Source of the DNA: JALHST01 sp963798435
GTDB taxonomy: Bacteria > Bacteroidota > Bacteroidia > Flavobacteriales > Flavobacteriaceae
DNA length: 64,000 nucleotides
Assembly: GCA_963798435.1 (NCBI GenBank)
Contig: CAWCTF010000001.1
Location: 372,001 to 436,000, forward strand
Direction: 5' to 3'
The translations under genes and the position numbers were made by a program. The notes beneath the pieces are model-generated. The model searched no databases and was not told the DNA's origin. It saw only the letters and a program-made list of their open reading frames with translations. Of the stretch, positions 37,242-46,279 are shown piece after piece (positions within the stretch are counted from its first letter, which is position 1; every line of letters starts with the position of its first letter).

Positions 37242-37291
37242 ACTTGCATTTTACAATAACTTTATTAGATTTGTTATTGCAGTTTGCAAGC
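37242..37291. promoter_or_regulatory. Probable HxlR operator
   Basis: An imperfect inverted repeat with arms of 19 bases: ACTTGCATTTTACAATAAC (37242-37260) and GTTATTGCAGTTTGCAAGC (37273-37291), with the ends CTTGCA/TGCAAG and CAATAAC/GTTATTG perfectly paired. It is 19 bases from the regulator's start and 31 from the divergent gene, so one site can control both. Confidence 0.65.
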
Positions 37292-37321
37292 ACAAATATA
37301 TTGAACTTAAACTTTATTAAT

Positions 37322-37702
37322 ATGGATACTTCAAAAAAAACAAAAGCACTTCTAGAAACTTATTACAGTGGTTTTGCTCAAAAAAAAGGGTGGGAATCGG
37401 TGATTTCGGATACCTTTAGGTTTACGGCCGATTCAATGGAAAAAACGAATATCAGCATCGGAAAAGAATCGTACATGAACATTATCGCGCGATTTTCACA
37501 ACTTTACCAAAAAATGCACGTCAAGAAAATGATCGTCGAAGGAAACAATGCAAGTGTAATCGCCAATTATGAGTACCTTTTCCCAAATGGGAAGCGTATA
37601 TCGGGCGACGTCGCTGAATTTTGGGAAGTAAAAGATGGCAAATTAGATGCCCTGGTAATCTATTTTGATACGCTTACCTTCGACAAAAATACCCCAAAAT
37701 AA
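37322..37702 (+). CDS. SnoaL/NTF2-like protein under HxlR control
   Basis: A 126-residue NTF2-like protein. ATG 37322 is preferred; the upstream extension runs through the operator. Motifs include LLETYYSGFAQKKGWESVIS, ISIGKESYMNIIARF and AEFWEVKDGKLDALVIYFD. The gene is divergent from the HxlR regulator, and the next gene begins after 14 bases, so they form an operon. Its chemistry is unknown. Confidence 0.85.
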   Translation: MDTSKKTKALLETYYSGFAQKKGWESVISDTFRFTADSMEKTNISIGKESYMNIIARFSQLYQKMHVKKMIVEGNNASVIANYEYLFPNGKRISGDVAEFWEVKDGKLDALVIYFDTLTFDKNTPK

Positions 37703-37716
37703 AAAATTGATAAAAA

Positions 37717-38043
37717 ATGCCCTACAGTGAAGCCTTGGCCGAAAGAATACGAAGGGCTCTTCGGCACTATGTGGTAGAAGAGAAAAAAATGTTCGGAAGC
37801 CTGGCCTTTTTGATCAATGGTAAAATATGCCTTACCGCGGGTAAAGCACGAATGATGTGCAGAATCGATCCCAAACTACATGAACGGGAAGTTCAAAGCG
37901 CTGGGTGCACGACCGTTAAAATGGGCGGTCGTGAATATAAAGGCTACCTCTACATCAACGAAGAAAATCTGACGCATGAAAAAAACTTCGAACACTGGAT
38001 TGGCCTTGCTTTGCAATTCAATAAAAAATTGAGCATGAGGTAA
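37717..38043 (+). CDS. TfoX N-terminal domain protein
   Basis: A 108-residue protein of the TfoX/Sxy N-terminal family. MPYSEALAERIRRAL, KKMFGSLAFLINGKICLTAG and EREVQSAGCTTVKMGG are diagnostic. There is no TfoX C-terminal domain, so it is not a full competence regulator; such single-domain proteins are widespread and of unknown role. It is probably co-transcribed with the SnoaL-like gene. Confidence 0.9.
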   Translation: MPYSEALAERIRRALRHYVVEEKKMFGSLAFLINGKICLTAGKARMMCRIDPKLHEREVQSAGCTTVKMGGREYKGYLYINEENLTHEKNFEHWIGLALQFNKKLSMR

Positions 38044-38288
38044 TATTTTGGCTATTAAGGGAATGATGAATTCGGAGTTAGAACCTAGGATTCTGGCTTT
38101 TAACATCACTTTATACTAGGTCGTAATAGGTAGTTTAAATAAATCGGTGTAACTTTATTGAAATTATAAGCTTCTCGTATTACGCCACGGGTACCAGCCT
38201 TTGTCCTCTCGCCCTGTATATTTACATTTCGAAGCCACTCAGGAAATACCAAAAGACTTAATAGACAGGTTCGAAATCGGTATTTTAT

Positions 38289-39197
38289 ATGGCAGATAAA
38301 AATGATTTAGACTTCACATACACTACGATCGATGAGATCTTTCGCCTTAGTATGGGTGAAACTGGCGATTATAGTGGTGCCAAATATGATGGGGATTTTT
38401 CGATGACCCTTGAGGAAGCCCAAAAGGCAAAGCACAAGTTCATTGCCGACAGCCTGAACATCGAAAAAGGTAGCAAGGTACTAGACATGGCCTGCGGTTG
38501 GGCACCTTTTCTGCGGTATATCGTAAAAGAAAGAGGCGCTATTGGTCTTGGGTTGACCCTTTCCCAAGGGCAGGCCGATGCTTCCCAAAAAAATGGCTTC
38601 AATGTCCTAGTAAAAGATTGTCGAACGGTCAAACCCGAAGATTTTGGAACTTTCGATGCAATTAGCTGCATCGGGGGGTTAGAACATTTTTGTTCGGTAG
38701 AGACCTGGCAAGAAGGAAAGCAGGAAGAGGTTTACACCGATTTTTTTAAGACCCTTAACGAACTCTTGCCTGTAGGAGGTCGTTTCTATATGCAAACCAT
38801 GACCTTTAGCAAGAACATGATACCCTTTGAAGCGTTGGATATCAACGCCCCAAAAGACTCCACTGCCTACATAATGGCCCTAATGGTTAAGCAATTCCCA
38901 GGTTCCTGGCTGCCTTATGGTCCCGAAATGGTCATCCGCAATGCCGAACCCCATTTCAAACTAATTTCTAAGAGTAGCGGAAGATTGGATTATATAGAAA
39001 CCATCGGACAATGGCGAAAAAAGTTCAGGAAATTCAATTTGAAAAAATATTGGTTGTTTATATCCTTAATACCCAGTTATTTTATGAACAAGGAATTCAG
39101 GCATCTGGTGGCCATCTTTAATGTGAGTCCGAACCGGGTATGCTTTGAAAATGAGGTCATGGACCATTACCGTTTGGTGTTCGAGAAAATAAAGTAG
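38289..39197 (+). CDS. Cyclopropane-synthase-like SAM methyltransferase
   Basis: A 302-residue protein of the CFA synthase/mycolic-acid methyltransferase type. The start region has SMGETGDYSGAKYDGDFS, then LEEAQKAKHKFIADSL. SAM motif I is GSKVLDMACGWAPFLRY (about 61-77), and CIGGLEHF follows. It is shorter than typical CFA synthase (about 380), lacking the N-terminal domain. It would methylate the double bond of an unsaturated acyl chain or a related site. The adjacent desaturase, 172 bases downstream, suggests a linked fatty-acid modification. Confidence 0.85.
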   Translation: MADKNDLDFTYTTIDEIFRLSMGETGDYSGAKYDGDFSMTLEEAQKAKHKFIADSLNIEKGSKVLDMACGWAPFLRYIVKERGAIGLGLTLSQGQADASQKNGFNVLVKDCRTVKPEDFGTFDAISCIGGLEHFCSVETWQEGKQEEVYTDFFKTLNELLPVGGRFYMQTMTFSKNMIPFEALDINAPKDSTAYIMALMVKQFPGSWLPYGPEMVIRNAEPHFKLISKSSGRLDYIETIGQWRKKFRKFNLKKYWLFISLIPSYFMNKEFRHLVAIFNVSPNRVCFENEVMDHYRLVFEKIK

Positions 39198-39369
39198 ACA
39201 ATTATTGTGGCTCATTTCCGTTAGTTAGCTAGTTATGATTCCCTTGCTGATTTTCCGAAACTATAGTGTCCTATTTGAGATTTATTAACCTTACCCTTAC
39301 TGTAATTTATAAATTATCGAAGATTGTCTTCGAACCGTAGGGACTTAATGCTTGTCATCCCCTGAAATA

Positions 39370-40473
39370 ATGATAGAAGAAATAAATGGACAATTTCTCA
39401 TTCCAAAATTTACGAAGGCAAAAGGCCTCGAATTTTCAAAGGCCCTAAGAGAACGGGTCAATTACCACTTCAAGAACAAAGCCTTAAGTAAGAACGCCAA
39501 CTACAGTATGTATGGCAAGACTGTTTTGATGCTCACCCTGTTTTTCGGACCCTTGATCCTGATTAACCTAGGCCTTATTACAAGTACCGCGTTCTTGTTT
39601 GTAGTTTATATTATTGCAGGTCTTGGCATGGCCGGAATCGGAATGGGGGTTATGCACGACGCGATTCACGGTTCGTATTCGAAAAATCAAAAAATCAACC
39701 GGCTCATGGGCTGCACCTTTAATCTTATTGGGGCAAATTCCACGGTTTGGCGAATTCAGCACAACCAGCTACACCACACCTTTACGAATATCGAACACGC
39801 CGATGACGACTTGAATGCCCCCTTCTTCCTAAGATTCTCCCCACATGCAAAAAAATATTGGTTACATCGATTTCAACATATCTATATCTGGTTTTTCTAT
39901 GGGATGGCGACGCTATCATGGATTACTACAAAAGACTTTGTTCGCATAAAGAGATATCATGCCATGGGCTTTTTAGATAAAAAAAATGAATTTAAAAATG
40001 CGCTTATCAGTATGGTAGGATGGAAACTTCTTTATTATTCCTATGCCCTTATTTTACCCATGATCATTGTACCGCTGCCCTGGTGGATTGTACTTTTAGC
40101 ATTTTTAGGGATGCATTTTGTTACCGGACTGCTAATTAGTCTTGTTTTTCAAGTCGCTCATATATTACCTAGTTCCGAATTTCCATTGCCTGATGAAAAT
40201 GGAATTATTGCGGGGGATTGGTATACACATCAATTTGCCACGACCAGCAATTTTTCACCTCGGAGCGGTTTTTTTTCTTGGTTGATCGGCGGACTCAATT
40301 ATCAAATAGAACATCATCTATTACCGAATGTTTGCCACATTCATTATAAGGAAATATCGAAAATCGTGGTACATACCGCTAAAGAATACGATATGCCCTA
40401 TACCACAAAAAATAGTTTTGCCTCGGCCATCTGGTCGCACGTAAAAATGCTAAGGCAGTTAGGCGCCGCCTAA
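39370..40473 (+). CDS. Membrane fatty acid desaturase
   Basis: A 367-residue membrane di-iron desaturase. The three histidine boxes are present: HDAIH (about 96-100), HNQLHH (131-136) and QIEHH (312-316). The QxxHH form of the third box is usual in front-end (delta-5/6-type) desaturases. No cytochrome b5 domain is fused. ATG 39370 is chosen over the in-frame TTG at 39352. It would introduce a double bond into lipid-bound acyl chains at the inner membrane. The upstream methyltransferase-like gene may act on its product. Confidence 0.9.
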   Translation: MIEEINGQFLIPKFTKAKGLEFSKALRERVNYHFKNKALSKNANYSMYGKTVLMLTLFFGPLILINLGLITSTAFLFVVYIIAGLGMAGIGMGVMHDAIHGSYSKNQKINRLMGCTFNLIGANSTVWRIQHNQLHHTFTNIEHADDDLNAPFFLRFSPHAKKYWLHRFQHIYIWFFYGMATLSWITTKDFVRIKRYHAMGFLDKKNEFKNALISMVGWKLLYYSYALILPMIIVPLPWWIVLLAFLGMHFVTGLLISLVFQVAHILPSSEFPLPDENGIIAGDWYTHQFATTSNFSPRSGFFSWLIGGLNYQIEHHLLPNVCHIHYKEISKIVVHTAKEYDMPYTTKNSFASAIWSHVKMLRQLGAA

Positions 40474-40897
40474 GCAGGCTCCCTCCTAATTCTATCGCTG
40501 CCGATTGGCTTCATTCGCTTCCTGAGCATCCCTTTCAAGTATTGCACAGCTGGTACCTATTTGCATATTTTCACATAAGGGAATCCGAGCGGTCTTTTAA
40601 AAATCCTTTATGCAATCAAACTACCAAAATGCACAGTCCAGTATATTAGATTAGAGACCTTTTTTAAGTGTAACTGAATACATCACAATAGCCCAAATCG
40701 TTTTTCGGTCCCCTTATAAAAAATGGGCTTCGTGTTGTTTATGAAAATAATTATCTGAAATAAGTACCTTACCCATTTGCCAACACAGCTACTTGATGTA
40801 AATTTATGATGTCGATCCAAAGTCTTCGGTACGGTTTCGGCCCTTTTTGAACTGGAATTCCGAAAACAGAAAAAGAACCTAAATAGAAAAATCTACA
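40474..40897. other. gene-free stretch
   Basis: 424 bases without a supported gene or RNA. The second half is AT-rich and likely holds the promoter of the cupin gene. Confidence 0.4.
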
Positions 40898-41464
40898 ATG
40901 AAAAGAAGAAATGTGCTTATTGGTTTACTTTCTGCGATACCCTTTTCCTTAATGGCGAAAATGGTAACGATTAAGGATACGATACGAACCGGCAAAGGAT
41001 TTAAGGTGGCTTCCGGGGAAGCCAGGTTTGGGAAACACTTCAAAATGAAAGGGGTTACCTCGAACATTTTGGATATTAAAATTTCTGGCAGTGACACGGA
41101 GAATGAAATTGCGGTTTTCGAACAAACCGGCCTTTCCCCGAATGGCGGCCCACCCCTGCATATTCATCCGTATCAAGATGAATGGTTCTATATTGTTGAA
41201 GGAACCTATTTATTTCAAGTTGGTGATGAACAATTTGATATGAAAACCGGGGATACTATCTTTTTACCTCGCAATGTACAACATGCCTTCCTACAGTTGT
41301 CTGAAAACGGTAAAATGATCGTATCGTATGTACCTGCAGGTAAAATGGAGGCATTTTTTAAGGTGACCGACCAATGGACAGCACCACCCTCAAAGCAAGA
41401 AATCGCAAAAGTGTTCGAAGACCACGATATGAAGGTCGTCGGATCACCTTTAAAACTAGAATAG
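40898..41464 (+). CDS. Exported cupin-domain protein
   Basis: A 188-residue protein. The N-terminus MKRRNVLIGLLSAIPFSLMA is a signal-like sequence with an RR, so Tat export is possible but the motif is incomplete. The cupin motif HIHPYQDEWFYIVEGTYLFQ holds two His and one Glu, and IFLPRNVQHAFLQLSENGKM the second His. The metal site is therefore complete. A VOC gene follows after 26 bases. Confidence 0.85.
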   Translation: MKRRNVLIGLLSAIPFSLMAKMVTIKDTIRTGKGFKVASGEARFGKHFKMKGVTSNILDIKISGSDTENEIAVFEQTGLSPNGGPPLHIHPYQDEWFYIVEGTYLFQVGDEQFDMKTGDTIFLPRNVQHAFLQLSENGKMIVSYVPAGKMEAFFKVTDQWTAPPSKQEIAKVFEDHDMKVVGSPLKLE

Positions 41465-41490
41465 CATCACTGTCATCCTTGTGTTTAACT

Positions 41491-41916
41491 ATGACCGATA
41501 ACAACAAAAAATTCGAAATTCAATTTTTGGATCATGTTGCGATTCGTGTAAAAGATCTACAAGTATCCGCCGAATGGTACCAAAACGTATTGGGACTTAA
41601 AAAATATCAACTACCTGAATGGGGAGCGTTTCCGATTTTTATGCTGGCAAAAAAATCAGGGATCGCCCTATTTCCTGCGTATAGCTCCGATACTATCCTC
41701 GACCCAACATCGAGAAACGTAAAAATTGACCATTTTGCATTTAACGTAACCCAAGAAAATTTTGTACGGGCAGAAAAACGGTATACCGATTTGAAAATGG
41801 AATTCAGTATTGAGGACCACCATTATTTTAAATCGATGTATACAAAAGATCCAGATGGCCATACCGTTGAATTGACAACGATCCTGGTCCCTGAAAATGA
41901 TTTTTATGAATTATGA
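41491..41916 (+). CDS. VOC family protein
   Basis: A 141-residue VOC protein. ATG 41491 is chosen because QFLDHVAIRVKDLQVSAEWY begins just after it; the frame runs back into the cupin gene only through an alternative frame. YQNVLGLKKYQLPEWG and the C-terminal KSMYTKDPDGHTVELTTI (with metal-ligand His/Glu) are standard. It is probably an operon partner of the cupin gene. The substrate is unknown. Confidence 0.88.
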   Translation: MTDNNKKFEIQFLDHVAIRVKDLQVSAEWYQNVLGLKKYQLPEWGAFPIFMLAKKSGIALFPAYSSDTILDPTSRNVKIDHFAFNVTQENFVRAEKRYTDLKMEFSIEDHHYFKSMYTKDPDGHTVELTTILVPENDFYEL

Positions 41917-42016
41917 TCCCATCAACAAGAACAGGCGCGTGCTTTTTGGTAGCGTCTACATACCAGCTTCAATAAAAAGTGTTTCTCAACAATCTAAATA
42001 AGTTGCGAGTTGCAGA

Positions 42017-42466
42017 ATGGAAAACGCTGAAAATAAAACACTTAATCGTACCTCCTCAATAAAATTCCCAATTAAAAAGGTCTGGATGGTCTGGACAGAC
42101 CCCAAACATCTCGTGCATTGGTGGGGCCCAAACGGATTCACCACCACCATTCATAAAATGGAGGTCAAGGAAGGCGGGCAATGGAAATTGACCCTACACG
42201 GCCCTGACGGTACCAACTATCCGAACCGAAGTATCTTTAAAGAAATCGTGCCGTATAAAAAAATCGTGTTCGAACACTTCAATCCACATTTCATAACGAC
42301 TATCAACTTCGAAAGTCGGGACACAGATACCCTCATTGACTGGTCAATGTGCTTCGACACGGTTGAAATGTACGATACCATCATCAAGGCCCACAAAGCG
42401 GATGAAGGCCTTAAACAGAATATTGTGAGACTTGAAAACTATCTTTTAGGAATTTCGAAGGAATAA
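42017..42466 (+). CDS. SRPBCC (AHSA1-like) domain protein
   Basis: A 149-residue SRPBCC protein. KFPIKKVWMVWTDPKHLVHW, WGPNGFTTTIHKMEVKEGGQ and a C-terminal GLKQNIVRLENYL helix are typical AHSA1-like features. No partner gene is fused. It is the last small gene before purC, with which it converges; no terminator hairpin is seen in the 24 bases between them. Confidence 0.88.
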   Translation: MENAENKTLNRTSSIKFPIKKVWMVWTDPKHLVHWWGPNGFTTTIHKMEVKEGGQWKLTLHGPDGTNYPNRSIFKEIVPYKKIVFEHFNPHFITTINFESRDTDTLIDWSMCFDTVEMYDTIIKAHKADEGLKQNIVRLENYLLGISKE

Positions 42467-42490
42467 AAAGTAAAACAAGACCCTTTGATC

Positions 42491-43444
42491 TTAGAGCGAT
42501 TCGAGATATGCCTGCACGTTTCTTTCGATACGGGTCAAAAGATCAGTCGTATCGGCTTTTACAAATGTATCGCCCGTAATATTCTCGTAGAGCTCGATGT
42601 AGCGTTCTGAGACCGATTCTATATAGTCATCTTTCATCTCAGGGACCTGTTGCCCTGCCAAACCTTGAAAACCATTGCTAATCAACCATTGTCTCACGAA
42701 TTCCTTTGAAAGTTGTTTTTGGGCTTCCCCCCTATCCTGGCGTTCTTGGTAGCCATCGGCATAAAAATATCGCGAAGAATCCGGCGTGTGTATTTCATCG
42801 ATCAAGACAATTTTCCCGGCCTTCGTCTTGCCAAATTCGTATTTGGTATCCACCAAAATAAGTCCGCGTTCTTTCGCGATTTGAGTACCTCTATCAAACA
42901 AGGCATTCGTATATTTTTCAAGGATCTCATAATCCTCCCTTGATACTAGCTTTCTTTGTACGATGGCTTCCTTCGAAATATCCTCATCATGATCACCCAT
43001 TTCAGCTTTTGTAGCGGGGGTAATTATAGGCTCTGGAAATTTATCATTCTCTTGCATCCCATCGGGCATGGGAACGCCACATAGTAACCGCTTGCCCAAT
43101 TTGTATTCGCGGGCCGCATGACCTGACAAATATCCACGAATGACCATTTCGACCTTAAAAGGTTCACAGCGATGCCCTATGGCCACATTGGGGTCGGGAG
43201 TGGCTTGTAACCAGTTGGGAACAATATCCTGTGTTGCCATCATCATCTTGGTGGCAATCTGATTGAGAATTTGTCCTTTGTACGGGATACCCTTGGGCAT
43301 TACCACATCAAATGCAGACAGCCGATCGGTAGCAACCATGACCAAGATATCATTCGGTAGGGAATAAACTTCGCGTACTTTCCCTTTATAGACACCTAGT
43401 TGTCCTGGGAAATTGAAATTCGTGTCCATTAAAGTGGCTGTCAT
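42491..43444 (-). CDS. purC: SAICAR synthetase
   Basis: A 317-residue phosphoribosylaminoimidazole-succinocarboxamide synthase. GVYKGKVREVYSLPN, MVATDRLSAFDVVMP, the SGHAAREYKLGKRLLCG segment and ILVDTKYEFGKTKAGKIVLI are family-specific ATP- and substrate-binding motifs. It condenses CAIR with aspartate in purine synthesis, and is cytosolic. The length fits the Bacteroidota and eukaryote-like type. phoH follows upstream on the same strand (130 bases apart), a common order in Flavobacteriaceae. Confidence 0.97.
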   Translation of the reverse strand: MTATLMDTNFNFPGQLGVYKGKVREVYSLPNDILVMVATDRLSAFDVVMPKGIPYKGQILNQIATKMMMATQDIVPNWLQATPDPNVAIGHRCEPFKVEMVIRGYLSGHAAREYKLGKRLLCGVPMPDGMQENDKFPEPIITPATKAEMGDHDEDISKEAIVQRKLVSREDYEILEKYTNALFDRGTQIAKERGLILVDTKYEFGKTKAGKIVLIDEIHTPDSSRYFYADGYQERQDRGEAQKQLSKEFVRQWLISNGFQGLAGQQVPEMKDDYIESVSERYIELYENITGDTFVKADTTDLLTRIERNVQAYLESL

Positions 43445-43574
43445 TGCTTCTTTTGTTGTTTCGAGGTAGACCCACGTGAAGACAGGTCATTCGTTGTTCG
43501 TTTCGTGGTACGCAAAGGCATCGAATTTATTTTATCGAAGGCCGCCCCCAATAGTTTTAAGGCCATGAATCGCC

Positions 43575-44528
43575 TTAATTCTGATGTTCAATATTCTTAT
43601 AGGCATCGATGACTTTTTTCACGAGTTTATGTCGTATGACATCCTTGTCATCTAAATAGATCATTTCGATCCCATCAATATTTTTTAGTATCAACAAGGC
43701 CTCTTTTAATCCTGAAGTAACCCGTCTCGGTAAATCGATCTGCCCAGGATCACCGGTTATCATAAACTTGGCACTTTTACCCATCCGGGTAAGGAACATT
43801 TTCATTTGGGCATGGGTCGTATTCTGTGCTTCATCTAAAATGACGAAGGCATGGTCTAATGTCCTCCCCCTCATGAATGCAAGTGGGGCAATCTGAATGG
43901 TGCCATTCTCGATGTATTGTGCCAATTTTTCTGTTGGTATCATGTCTCGCAGGGCATCATACAACGGTTGCATATAGGGATCGAGCTTTTCCTTTAAATC
44001 CCCGGGTAAAAAGCCTAAATTTTCACCGGCCTCTACTGCAGGCCTGGTTAATATGATGCGCTTTACCTGCTTCTCTTTCAACGCTTTAACTGCCAGAGCT
44101 ACCCCCGTATAGGTTTTGCCAGTACCCGCCGGCCCTATGGCAAAGACCATATCGTTTACCTTGGCAGCATCGACCAGCTTTCGTTGATTTACGGTTTGTG
44201 CCTTGATCAGTTTACCACTGACACCATGTACTAAAACATCTCCGCTATTTTCAGATGATTGATAGTCTTCCCGTGTGTTACTGGCAAGCACGCGTTCGAT
44301 AATATTTTCGTTCAGCGTATTGTATTTCGCAAAATGTGCGGTAAGCATATCAAATCGACGATCGAACTCCTCTAAAAGTTCTTCATCACCATAAACCATT
44401 ATTTTGTTTCCCCTAGCGACGATTTTTAATTTGGGGAAATATTTTTTTAGTACATCGATATTTTCATTCTGCTGCCCAAAAAAATCTCTGGGGCTGATTT
44501 CGGAAAGTTCTAGGATAAGTTCGTTCAA
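43575..44528 (-). CDS. phoH: PhoH-like ATPase
   Basis: A 317-residue PhoH-type P-loop ATPase. Walker A is GPAGTGKT (132-139), Walker B FVILDEAQN, and the motif FLTRMGKSAKFMITGDPGQ follows. The N-terminal part is the usual RNA-binding-like region. PhoH proteins are thought to act in RNA handling or stress response. The gene is divergent from a SAM hydroxide adenosyltransferase gene, with an overlapping promoter. Confidence 0.95.
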   Translation of the reverse strand: MNELILELSEISPRDFFGQQNENIDVLKKYFPKLKIVARGNKIMVYGDEELLEEFDRRFDMLTAHFAKYNTLNENIIERVLASNTREDYQSSENSGDVLVHGVSGKLIKAQTVNQRKLVDAAKVNDMVFAIGPAGTGKTYTGVALAVKALKEKQVKRIILTRPAVEAGENLGFLPGDLKEKLDPYMQPLYDALRDMIPTEKLAQYIENGTIQIAPLAFMRGRTLDHAFVILDEAQNTTHAQMKMFLTRMGKSAKFMITGDPGQIDLPRRVTSGLKEALLILKNIDGIEMIYLDDKDVIRHKLVKKVIDAYKNIEHQN

Positions 44529-44585
44529 AGAGTAGGTATTAATTGGGCCCGAAAAAGATAAATTTCACTAGGCTGTTTTTTTGTT

Positions 44586-44606
44586 TAATTTTGTCCAACA
44601 AACTTA
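44586..44606. promoter_or_regulatory. overlapping divergent -7 elements
   Basis: TAATTTTG (44586-44593, plus strand) and TAAGTTTG (44606-44599, minus strand) are both TAnnTTTG elements, facing opposite ways with five bases between them. They lie between the divergent phoH and SAM hydroxide adenosyltransferase genes. Clear -33 elements are weaker. Confidence 0.5.
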
Positions 44607-44652
44607 AGTAAAAAATCAGTTTGGCGAACCAAAAACATATCAACATTGCTGC

Positions 44653-45481
44653 ATGGCAATTATTACGTTAACTACAGATTTTGGACTCAAGGACCATTTC
44701 GTAGGCGCCTTGAAAGGTAGTATTTATAAAGAGTTGGCCGACGCCAAAATTGTTGATATATCGCATAATATTAGTCCGTTTAATATTCAGGAATGTGCCT
44801 ATATCCTCGGAAACTCGTATAAAAATTTCCCGCAAGGAACCATACATGTCGTGGGGGTCGATTCAGAGCCCACACCTGAGAATAAACATATTGCCGTTTT
44901 GGTCGACGGCCATTATTTCGTGAGTGCCAATAATGGGGTCATCGGTTTGATAACCGCCGAGATACAACCTGAGAAAGTGGTCGAGATCAGATCTTCCGAA
45001 CCCCATTGGATCTTTTCCAATGATGAATGTTTTTGTACAGGTAGCCTGTCATATTGCACGGGGCGGAACGCTCGAGGTCGTTGGAAAACCCTTTGCGGAA
45101 TTGAAGGATTTAAGGGGATTTGCACCGACTGTTACCGATAATGGCAATAAAATAATCGGAAATATTATCTACATTGATAACTACGGTAATGTAGTCACCA
45201 ACATTCAGAAAAATTTTTTCGAGGCGTATCGAAAAGGCCGGGAATTTGAACTCAATGCCCGTACCAATAAAATCAACCAGATTTATTCGAACTATAGCGA
45301 CATCATAAATTTTGAGCTGGATAAAAGTAAGCGCAAAGGCGCTGGAGATCTTTTGTCACTTTTCAATTCATCTGGCTATTTAGAACTAGCGATTTATAAA
45401 AGCGACTTGAATACGGTTGGTGGTGCATCGACGTTATTGGGGCTGGATTACCGCGATACGATTACTATAAATTTTAAATAA
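44653..45481 (+). pseudogene. SAM hydroxide adenosyltransferase gene with a frameshift
   Basis: The first frame (44653 onward) begins MAIITLTTDFGLKDHFVGAL, the DUF62/SAM hydroxide adenosyltransferase signature, and continues through VDISHNISPFNIQECAYILG and HVVGVDSEPTP. At about 45030-45034 a run of five T shifts the frame. Removing one T joins ECF to VQVACHIARGG and on to IGNIIYIDNYGNVVTNI and GGASTLLGLDYRD, giving one protein of about 275 residues. The enzyme family splits SAM to adenosine and methionine. An assembly error and a real mutation are both possible. The downstream gldF, gldG and dnaN genes give the usual core context. Confidence 0.85.
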
Positions 45482-45544
45482 ATAGTGTGGGAAACTATGA
45501 TAAAAAATAATGGTAGTTTTACGCCTTTAAAGAAGTAAGTTTCG

Positions 45545-46279
45545 ATGCTGGCCATTTTTAAACGTGAAATACAATCCTACTTCAGTTCCCCGATCGGATA
45601 TATGGTCATTGGGCTTTTCTTATTGCTAAATGGGCTTTTTCTCTGGTTTTTAAAAGGTCAGTTCAATATTTTTGAAGCTGGTTTTGCCGATTTGGGCAAT
45701 TTTTTCCTTTTAGCCCCATGGGTGTTTCTCTTTTTGATTCCTGCAATCACTATGAAGAGCTTTTCGGAAGAGAAAAAAATGGGGACGCTTGAATTGTTAT
45801 TTATCAAACCTATCTCATTGTGGCAACTCGTTTGGGGCAAGTTCCTAGGCACCCTGACCGTTGCACTCATTGCTTTATTGCCGACTTTGCTCTATGTTTA
45901 TTGCATTTATTCCTTGGGCACGACCGTGGGGAATTTAGACATAGGGCTCATTTTTGGTTCTTATTTCGGAATCGTTTTCTTGATTGCCTGCTACACGGCC
46001 ATCGGACTCTTTTCATCAAGCTTGTCAGAAAACCAGATTCTTGCCTTCCTTGGCGCCCTTGCAATTTGTTTTGTCATGTATTATTGTTTTGATGCAATTT
46101 CTATGGGCCTTTCCGACGGCACTACTGCAATTTTCATCAAAAGCCTTGGGATGAAATCGCATTTTGAAAATATCGCCTTGGGGATTCTTGATACCCGGGA
46201 TCTGGTCTATTTTAGTAGTCTTGCCCTCTTTTTCCTGTTTATGACCGTGTTTCAACTTAGAAACCCCAGACGCAGATGA
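45545..46279 (+). CDS. gldF: Gliding motility ABC transporter permease GldF
   Basis: A 244-residue permease with six membrane helices. It opens MLAIFKREIQSYFSSPIGYM, a conserved GldF start, and contains TMKSFSEEKKMGTLELLFIKPIS in the second loop region. GldF works with GldG and the ATPase GldA in gliding. gldA is not in the window. The gene overlaps gldG by four bases (ATGA). Confidence 0.95.
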   Translation: MLAIFKREIQSYFSSPIGYMVIGLFLLLNGLFLWFLKGQFNIFEAGFADLGNFFLLAPWVFLFLIPAITMKSFSEEKKMGTLELLFIKPISLWQLVWGKFLGTLTVALIALLPTLLYVYCIYSLGTTVGNLDIGLIFGSYFGIVFLIACYTAIGLFSSSLSENQILAFLGALAICFVMYYCFDAISMGLSDGTTAIFIKSLGMKSHFENIALGILDTRDLVYFSSLALFFLFMTVFQLRNPRRR

